The position numbers and the translations under genes were made by a program. A stretch of DNA of 18,322 nucleotides from Competibacteraceae bacterium UBA6584 (lineage in GTDB: Bacteria; Pseudomonadota; Gammaproteobacteria; Competibacterales; Competibacteraceae): the NCBI GenBank assembly GCA_002433805.1, contig DJIW01000091.1, positions 1-18,322 of the forward strand, in the 5' to 3' direction. Shown here piece after piece: positions 14,264 to 18,322 of the stretch. A model generated the notes under the pieces. It saw nothing but the letters and a program-made list of their open reading frames with translations, was not told the DNA's origin and ran no database searches. The stretch's first letter is position 1, and every line of letters starts with the position of its first letter.

Positions 14264-14970
14264 CCGCCGCCCAAATAGGCGTTGCGGACTTCCGGATTGG
14301 CCAACAAGGCATCGGCGCGATCTTCCAGCACGATCCGGCCGACTTCCATCACATAGCCCCGATGCGCCAGCTTCAAGGCGGCGCGGGCGTTTTGCTCGAC
14401 CAAAACGATGGTCACGCCCGCTTCATTGATTTCCCACAACGTCTGAAAAATTGCTTTCACCAGCAACGGCGCGAGGCCGAGACTGGGTTCGTCCAACAGC
14501 AAGATGCGCGGGCTGGCCATCAACGCCCGACCGATGGCCAGCATTTGTTGCTCGCCGCCGCTCAGGGTTCCAGCCAGCTGGTCGCGGCGTTGCTCCAGCA
14601 CCGGAAACAGATCGTGAATCCAGCGCAAGGTCTTGGCGATCTGCGCGCCATCGGCACGGCTGAACGCGCCCAAATTGAGATTTTCCCGAACCGTAAGGGT
14701 GCCAAAGACGCGCCGGCCTTCCGGAGATTGCGCGATGCCCATCGCCACTAGACGATGGGCTGGCAGCTTGTGGATCGGCCGCGACTCGAAGCGGATTTCA
14801 CCCTGCGAGGGCCGCAGCAGGCCGCTGATGGCCCGCAGCGTGGTCGTTTTGCCCGCGCCGTTCGCGCCGAGAATGGTGACGATCTCCCCTTGCCGCACAT
14901 GAAGGTTGATGCCGTGCAACGCCTGGACATTGCCGTAACGGACGTAGAGATTTTCGGCTTCGAGCAACAT
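14260..14970 (-). CDS. livF: Branched-chain amino acid-type ABC transporter ATPase LivF
   Basis: ATP-binding subunit of the HAAT (LivFGHMJK) family, 236 residues versus 237 in E. coli. Walker A GANGAGKT (35-42), Q-loop Q81, ABC signature LSGGEQQ (136-142), Walker B ILLLDEP (156-162) and the LivF-style VEQNA (191-195) and GYVMEVGRIVLE (205-216) segments are all present. The ATG at 14968-14970 fits the family N-terminus; a longer in-frame reading adds an unrelated 27 residues. A short-spaced GAAGG precedes it. livG, livH, livM and a binding-protein gene are absent: the upstream neighbour is the Rpn-like gene, 55 nt away, and the downstream one the EamA gene, overlapping by 4 nt. UrtE is an alternative, but the sequence reads as LivF. 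Confidence 0.92.
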   Translation of the reverse strand: MLLEAENLYVRYGNVQALHGINLHVRQGEIVTILGANGAGKTTTLRAISGLLRPSQGEIRFESRPIHKLPAHRLVAMGIAQSPEGRRVFGTLTVRENLNLGAFSRADGAQIAKTLRWIHDLFPVLEQRRDQLAGTLSGGEQQMLAIGRALMASPRILLLDEPSLGLAPLLVKAIFQTLWEINEAGVTIVLVEQNARAALKLAHRGYVMEVGRIVLEDRADALLANPEVRNAYLGGG

Positions 14971-15025
14971 GGCCTTCGGGACAATGATTTGCCGTCTTAA
15001 TGGCGGCGGGCAAGGGTTAGGGTTA

Positions 15026-15259
15026 TCACTTTTCCAGTTTCTCGATTTCAACCGGCGGCAGTTTGGTGATAGCGGCGATCTGTTCCATCGAAAAATTTAG
15101 CGCCAGCAACTCGCGAGCGATTTGCAAGGCTTTAATCCGCTCGCCTTTCTCGATGCCTTTCTCGATGCCTTTCTCGATGCCTTTCTCGATGCCTTTCTCG
15201 ATGCCTTTCTCGATGCCTTTTTGATAGCTCGGCAGACGTTCGATGTCGATCTGTAGCAT
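15026..15259 (-). CDS. Candidate intragenic small protein (RpnS-like), in frame within the Rpn gene
   Basis: The in-frame ATG at 15257-15259 (M204 of the long protein) follows a perfect AGGAGG at 8-nt spacing and would yield the last 77 residues: a short helix (MLQIDIERLPSYQ), all six GIEK units and the C-terminal helices. Rpn genes in E. coli are known to make such C-terminal proteins, which bind and inhibit the full-length toxic nuclease. Other internal AGGAGG sites in this window (for example in the FimX-like, purB and htpG genes) have no start codon at usable spacing. Expression is an inference; the site could be an accident of the Gln-Glu-Ala codons that encode it. Confidence 0.5.
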   Translation of the reverse strand: MLQIDIERLPSYQKGIEKGIEKGIEKGIEKGIEKGIEKGERIKALQIARELLALNFSMEQIAAITKLPPVEIEKLEK

Positions 15260-15868
15260 ATCGTAAGCCTCCTGAATATTGACGCCGAGATGGCGGTTGT
15301 CGGCCAGAACTTCCAGCATTTGCAAGTATTCGCGCAAGCGTCCTTCATCCTGACCCGCCAGCGCCCGCAGTTTCTTTAGCAATCGCACCACGACAGCCTG
15401 AGGATCATCGCCGCCAAAGTCGCCCAACACCGCCAGCACCAGGGCATCGGGACTTTGGCTATCGTACAGCGTGCGGTAGTCGATGTCCCGCATGTCGACC
15501 GTTTCGTAGCGATACTGCAGTTGCGGGCTTTCCAGACCCGACGCCATGGTTAATCGTTCGGCTCCGATATAGACCAAGCATTGGTGCACTCGATAGCCGG
15601 GGTAGCCCAGCCGAATGTCGCTCAGATAGCGCAGCATCCGCGCCGGCATTTGATCGTCGTTGGCGTTCTGGATTTCCAGATGCAGGATGAAAGAGTCGCC
15701 TCGAACCGGCGTCACTTTCGCCACCAGATCGGAGCGACGGTCTTCGACCCGTTGCTCTTCGGTCGAAAGCAGCTCGGCGTCCACCAAATCCAGCCGGAAT
15801 AGGTACACCGCCATATCCAGCAAGATACGTTTGAGAATACTTTTAGAGATGACGTCTTTCTGGCCCAT
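15026..15868 (-). CDS. Rpn-family PD-(D/E)XK nuclease / putative transposase-like protein
   Basis: A 280-residue protein of the Rpn/YhgA-like group common in proteobacteria and cyanobacteria. The N-terminal two-thirds carry the nuclease-type core: RRSDLV with D47, then LHLEIQN with E65 and Q67 (the E-x-Q variant of E-x-K), followed by RMLRYLSDIRLGYPGYRVHQCLVYIG (78-103). A helical segment (155-215) leads into six perfect GIEK units (218-241) and a C-terminal helix pair ending in LPPVEIEKLEK. E. coli Rpn proteins are DNA endonucleases that promote RecA-independent recombination and act in phage defence, with a C-terminal product from an internal start as antitoxin. A comparable internal start is present here. 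Start ATG at 15866-15868 with AAAGG upstream. It lies 99 bp after htpG, behind its terminator. Family is fairly sure; activity is inferred. Confidence 0.82.
   Translation of the reverse strand: MGQKDVISKSILKRILLDMAVYLFRLDLVDAELLSTEEQRVEDRRSDLVAKVTPVRGDSFILHLEIQNANDDQMPARMLRYLSDIRLGYPGYRVHQCLVYIGAERLTMASGLESPQLQYRYETVDMRDIDYRTLYDSQSPDALVLAVLGDFGGDDPQAVVVRLLKKLRALAGQDEGRLREYLQMLEVLADNRHLGVNIQEAYDMLQIDIERLPSYQKGIEKGIEKGIEKGIEKGIEKGIEKGERIKALQIARELLALNFSMEQIAAITKLPPVEIEKLEK
15146..15217 (-). repeat. Six perfect 12-bp tandem repeats encoding GIEK units
   Basis: Six identical copies of TTTCTCGATGCC (plus-strand view) lie head to tail without any substitution. Each encodes Gly-Ile-Glu-Lys on the minus strand. 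Because the unit is a multiple of three, gain or loss of copies changes protein length without a frameshift. Perfect identity at all wobble positions indicates recent expansion by slippage or unequal exchange. Low-complexity G-x-E-x repeats at this place are a common feature of Rpn/YhgA-like proteins. Confidence 0.95.
15268..15273 (-). promoter_or_regulatory. Internal Shine-Dalgarno AGGAGG
   Basis: A full AGGAGG match inside the Rpn gene, 8 nt before the in-frame ATG at 15257-15259. It is better than the site in front of the long protein (AAAGG). It decides the proposed internal start. Confidence 0.6.
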
Positions 15869-15933
15869 CAGGAGCCTTTAGCCATCATCAAGCGCAATGG
15901 GGTAGCAGCATTATCCCCTCAGTTTAGACAAGA

Positions 15934-15959
15934 GAGAGCCGCGAGTCATCGCGGCCCTC
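15934..15959 (-). terminator. Probable rho-independent terminator of htpG
   Basis: Hairpin starting 8 bp after the htpG stop: 7-bp perfect inner stem GCCGCGA/TCGCGGC around a 4-nt loop (15945-15948). It is extended by GAG/CTC beyond one mismatch. On the minus strand it is followed by TCTTGTCT, a moderate U-rich tail. Separates htpG from the Rpn gene. Confidence 0.6.
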
Positions 15960-15967
15960 CCGCGCTA

Positions 15968-17869
15968 TCAACTCATGGTCAACAAGAGGGCGTTCAACCG
16001 CTTGACGAAGCTGGCCGGATCTTCCAATTGCCCGCCTTCCGCAAGCACCGCTTGCTCGAACAGCAAATGGGTCAAGTCGTTGAAGCGGCCGGCGTCGGCT
16101 TCGCTTTTAAGACGCCCCACCAGCGGATGCTGGGGATTCAATTCCAGATAGGGCTTGCTGGTCGGCACGTTCTGGCCGGCGTCGCGCAGCATCCGCTCCA
16201 AATGCGCGCTGAGGGCGTGCTCGTCCATGACCAGACAGGCCGGCGAGTCGGTCAGCCGCGAGGAAATCCGCACTTCCTTGACCTGATCGCCCAATGCCTC
16301 CTTAACCCGCGCCAGCAGATCCTTATGCTCGTCCTCAGCCTGTTTTTGCTCCTGCTTTTCCTCCTCGGACGCAATCTTGTCCAAATCCAGCGCGCCCTTG
16401 GCGACCGACTGGAAATGCTTGCCCTCGAATTCGTTGAGGTGCGACATCAACCATTCGTCGACCCGGTCGGTCATCAGTAGCACTTCCAGCCCCTTCTTGC
16501 GGAAGATTTCCAAGTGCGGGCTGTTCTTGGCGGCGGCGAAGCTTTCCGCCGTGATGTAGTAAATCTTGTCCTGACCGTCTTTCATCCGGCCGAGGTAATC
16601 GCTCAGGGAAACCGTGGGGTCGGCGCTGTCGGTCTGGGTCGAGGAGAAGCGCAGCAGCTTGGCGATCTGCTCGCGATTGCCGTAATCCTCGGCGGGACCT
16701 TCCTTGAGCGCCCGCCCGAATTCTTTCCAGAATTTGGCGTACTTTTCGCCCTCGTTTTGCGCCATGTCCTCCAGCAGGCCCAGTACCTTCTTGACCGAGC
16801 CGGCGCGGATACCGTCCACCACCTTGCTGCTTTGCAGGATTTCGCGGGAGATATTGAGCGGCAGGTCGTTGGAGTCGATCACGCCCCGGATGAAGCGCAG
16901 ATAACGCGGCATCAGGTGTTCGGCGTCGTCCATGATGAACACGCGCTGCACGTACAGTTTCACGCCGTGGCGCTGCTCGCGGTCCCACAAATCGAACGGC
17001 GCGCGGGCCGGCACGAACAGCAGCGAGGTGTATTCCAGCTTGCCCTCGACCCGGTTGTGGGTCCAGGCCAGCGGATCTTCGAAATCGTGGCCGACGTGTT
17101 TGTAGAATTCCTTGTATTCCTCTTCCTTGACCTCTTGCTTGGGCCGCGCCCACAGCGCGGCGGCTTGATTGATGCGCTCGTCCTCGATGGTCGGCGGCGC
17201 GTCCTTGTCTTCACCGTGCTTTTGCACCGGCATGATCACCGGTAGGGTGATGTGATCGGAATACTTGGTGATGATCGAGCGCAACTGCCACTCATTCAAC
17301 AATTCGGTCTCGTCTTCCCGCAGATGCAACGTGACTTCGGTGCCACGCGTGGGCTTATCGACCGTTTCCAAGGTGTACTCGCCCTCGCCGGTGGATTCCC
17401 ACAGCACCCCCTCTTCCGAACCCAGACCGGCGCGACGGGTGTGCAGCGTTACTCTATCGGCGACGATGAAGCTGGAATAAAAACCGACGCCGAACTGGCC
17501 GATCAGGTTGGCGTCCTTGGCCTGATCGCCGGTCAGCTTTTGCATGAACTGGCGGGTGCCGGAGCGGGCGATGGTGCCGATATTGTCGATAACCTCCTGC
17601 CGGTCCATGCCGATGCCGTTATCGGCGACGGTGATGGTGCGGGCGTCCTTGTCGAAGCTGACCCGGATTTTCAGATCGGGGTCGTCCTCATAAAGCGCGC
17701 TGTCGGTCAAGGCTTCGAAACGCAGCTTGTCGCAGGCGTCGGAAGCGTTGGAGATCAGTTCGCGGAGAAAGACTTCCTTGTGGGAATACAGGGAATGGGC
17801 AACCAGGCGCAGCAACTGCTGCACTTCGGCTTGAAAACCAAGGGTTTCCTTGTGGGCTTCGACGGTCAT
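15968..17869 (-). CDS. htpG: Molecular chaperone HtpG (bacterial Hsp90)
   Basis: Dimeric ATP-dependent chaperone of the cytoplasm, 633 residues (E. coli 624). The N-terminal GHKL ATPase carries RELISNASDACDKLR with the catalytic E37, VADNGIGM (81-88) with the adenine-contacting D83, GTIARSGT (98-105) and the lid/glycine loop LIGQFGVGFYSSFIVAD (122-138). The middle domain contains LPLNISREILQ, including the gamma-phosphate-sensing arginine typical of Hsp90. The C-terminal dimerisation domain ends LNALLLTMS. ATG at 17867-17869 is chosen for its family N-terminus and the AGGAG 9 nt upstream, over an upstream in-frame GTG. A sigma-32-type promoter lies just upstream and a terminator just downstream, so it appears to be a single-gene heat-shock unit. 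Confidence 0.97.
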   Translation of the reverse strand: MTVEAHKETLGFQAEVQQLLRLVAHSLYSHKEVFLRELISNASDACDKLRFEALTDSALYEDDPDLKIRVSFDKDARTITVADNGIGMDRQEVIDNIGTIARSGTRQFMQKLTGDQAKDANLIGQFGVGFYSSFIVADRVTLHTRRAGLGSEEGVLWESTGEGEYTLETVDKPTRGTEVTLHLREDETELLNEWQLRSIITKYSDHITLPVIMPVQKHGEDKDAPPTIEDERINQAAALWARPKQEVKEEEYKEFYKHVGHDFEDPLAWTHNRVEGKLEYTSLLFVPARAPFDLWDREQRHGVKLYVQRVFIMDDAEHLMPRYLRFIRGVIDSNDLPLNISREILQSSKVVDGIRAGSVKKVLGLLEDMAQNEGEKYAKFWKEFGRALKEGPAEDYGNREQIAKLLRFSSTQTDSADPTVSLSDYLGRMKDGQDKIYYITAESFAAAKNSPHLEIFRKKGLEVLLMTDRVDEWLMSHLNEFEGKHFQSVAKGALDLDKIASEEEKQEQKQAEDEHKDLLARVKEALGDQVKEVRISSRLTDSPACLVMDEHALSAHLERMLRDAGQNVPTSKPYLELNPQHPLVGRLKSEADAGRFNDLTHLLFEQAVLAEGGQLEDPASFVKRLNALLLTMS

Positions 17870-17909
17870 GGGAACAGACTCCTGAATGGGGTTCACGGTT
17901 TGCACCCCG

Positions 17910-17941
17910 ATATGCGGTCAAACGGCGGGATTTCAAGGCGA
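17910..17941 (-). promoter_or_regulatory. Sigma-32 (RpoH) heat-shock promoter of htpG
   Basis: On the minus strand TCGCCTTGAA (CTTGAA at 17932-17937) is followed after 14 nt by CCGCATAT (17910-17917). This fits the RpoH consensus CTTGAA-N13-15-CCCCATnT with one mismatch in the -10. Transcription would begin near 17903, giving a leader of about 35 nt with the AGGAG site. HtpG is a classic RpoH target, which supports the call. Confidence 0.72.
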
Positions 17942-18322
17942 CATCCTTGCGAGCTTATTCAGATTCAGCCAAGAAGACCTCGGCTTTACAAGACCTTGGT
18001 GGCGCCAGCGGGTCAAACTTGCTTGCTTCAGGACTTTGCGCCCCGTCGCGCATTGCCGGGGAAATAACACGCCAAACTCAAGCGCCCAGCAAATTCCGGA
18101 ATCAAATTCTTGTAAATCAGAGTTGACGAAATATAAAATTTAAACCAATTTATAGATCGTGAGGTAGGAATCATTGCCTTTTGGTCGTGATGCCCTGGGA
18201 CGACGATCATTCGCGTCCGCCTTTCCCACGAGCGCATAACGTTTTATCAAAAAACCCTTTTCGAGTTCCGTTGACAATTTGCCACCGACTGGGCGTTTAG
18301 CGAGGATGTAGAACGACACATG
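17942..18322. other. Region upstream of htpG with no clear gene; possible plus-strand promoter at the edge
   Basis: About 380 bp without a convincing coding sequence. A 69-codon minus-strand frame (18028-18237) has no ribosome binding site and no family resemblance. An exact TTGACA (-35-like) sits at 18271-18276, but no good -10 lies at 16-18 nt. The window ends with an ATG at 18320-18322, so a plus-strand gene could begin at the edge. Confidence 0.35.

Noticed and set aside
15012..15027. Telomere-like GGTTAGGGTTA near the end of the Rpn gene
   Set aside because: Only two partial copies; chance occurrence in bacterial sequence.
15146..15217. CRISPR-like or satellite array
   Set aside because: The 12-bp units have no spacers and lie inside a coding frame, encoding GIEK.
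16271..16290. AGGAGG within htpG as another internal start
   Set aside because: The nearest start codon (TTG) is only 2 nt away, too close for initiation; it is explained by the codons of the protein.
18028..18237. 69-codon minus-strand frame upstream of htpG
   Set aside because: No Shine-Dalgarno, no family resemblance, and it reads through AT-rich intergenic sequence.
18271..18322. Full promoter and start of a plus-strand gene at the right edge
   Set aside because: TTGACA is exact, but no acceptable -10 follows at 16-18 nt, and only an ATG remains inside the window.

Overview
The window is an 18.3 kb piece of a GC-rich bacterial chromosome. Gene content (ampD, mtfA, nudF, purB, htpG, tcdA and a FimX-like c-di-GMP protein) points to a gammaproteobacterium. 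A free-living or sludge/sediment lineage with large sensory proteins and Rpn-type genes, such as Competibacter relatives, would fit, but that finer placement is only an impression. No rRNA, tRNA, CRISPR array, insertion sequence or phage gene was recognised. Coding density is high, with several stop/start overlaps.

Layout. Positions 1-2521 (+): the 3' part of a REC-REC-GGDEF-EAL protein with the degenerate motifs typical of the type IV pilus regulator FimX, then ampD (peptidoglycan recycling). 2514-3662 (-): nitronate monooxygenase family flavoprotein, convergent with ampD and overlapping it by 8 bp. 3935-6171 (-): a probable operon of an AraC-type regulator, a YjjV-like TatD hydrolase and the tRNA-modifying TcdA. 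6241-6281: a perfect 17-bp-arm inverted repeat. 6357-8891 (-): a membrane-anchored PAS-PAS-GAF-PAS-PAS protein with no output domain. 9142-10237 (+): an 80-residue membrane protein and the MtfA zinc peptidase. 10277-10765 (-): a small lipoprotein. 10824-11453 (+): NudF ADP-ribose pyrophosphatase. 11450-14970 (-): a tight run livF / EamA transporter / purB / DUF7931-like protein (listed in transcription order). 15026-15868 (-): an Rpn-family PD-(D/E)XK protein with a six-fold 12-bp repeat. 15968-17869 (-): htpG, with a convincing heat-shock (sigma-32) promoter and a terminator hairpin.

Most genes are housekeeping and are not functionally linked. Two themes stand out. First, signalling proteins whose usual enzymatic parts are degenerate (FimX-like) or missing (PAS/GAF protein), suggesting ligand-binding or scaffold roles. 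Second, the Rpn gene contains an internal ATG preceded by a perfect AGGAGG at 8-nt spacing. This would give a 77-residue C-terminal product matching the intragenic antitoxin design known for Rpn nucleases, which are anti-phage toxins in E. coli. This is the best candidate for an under-described system here.
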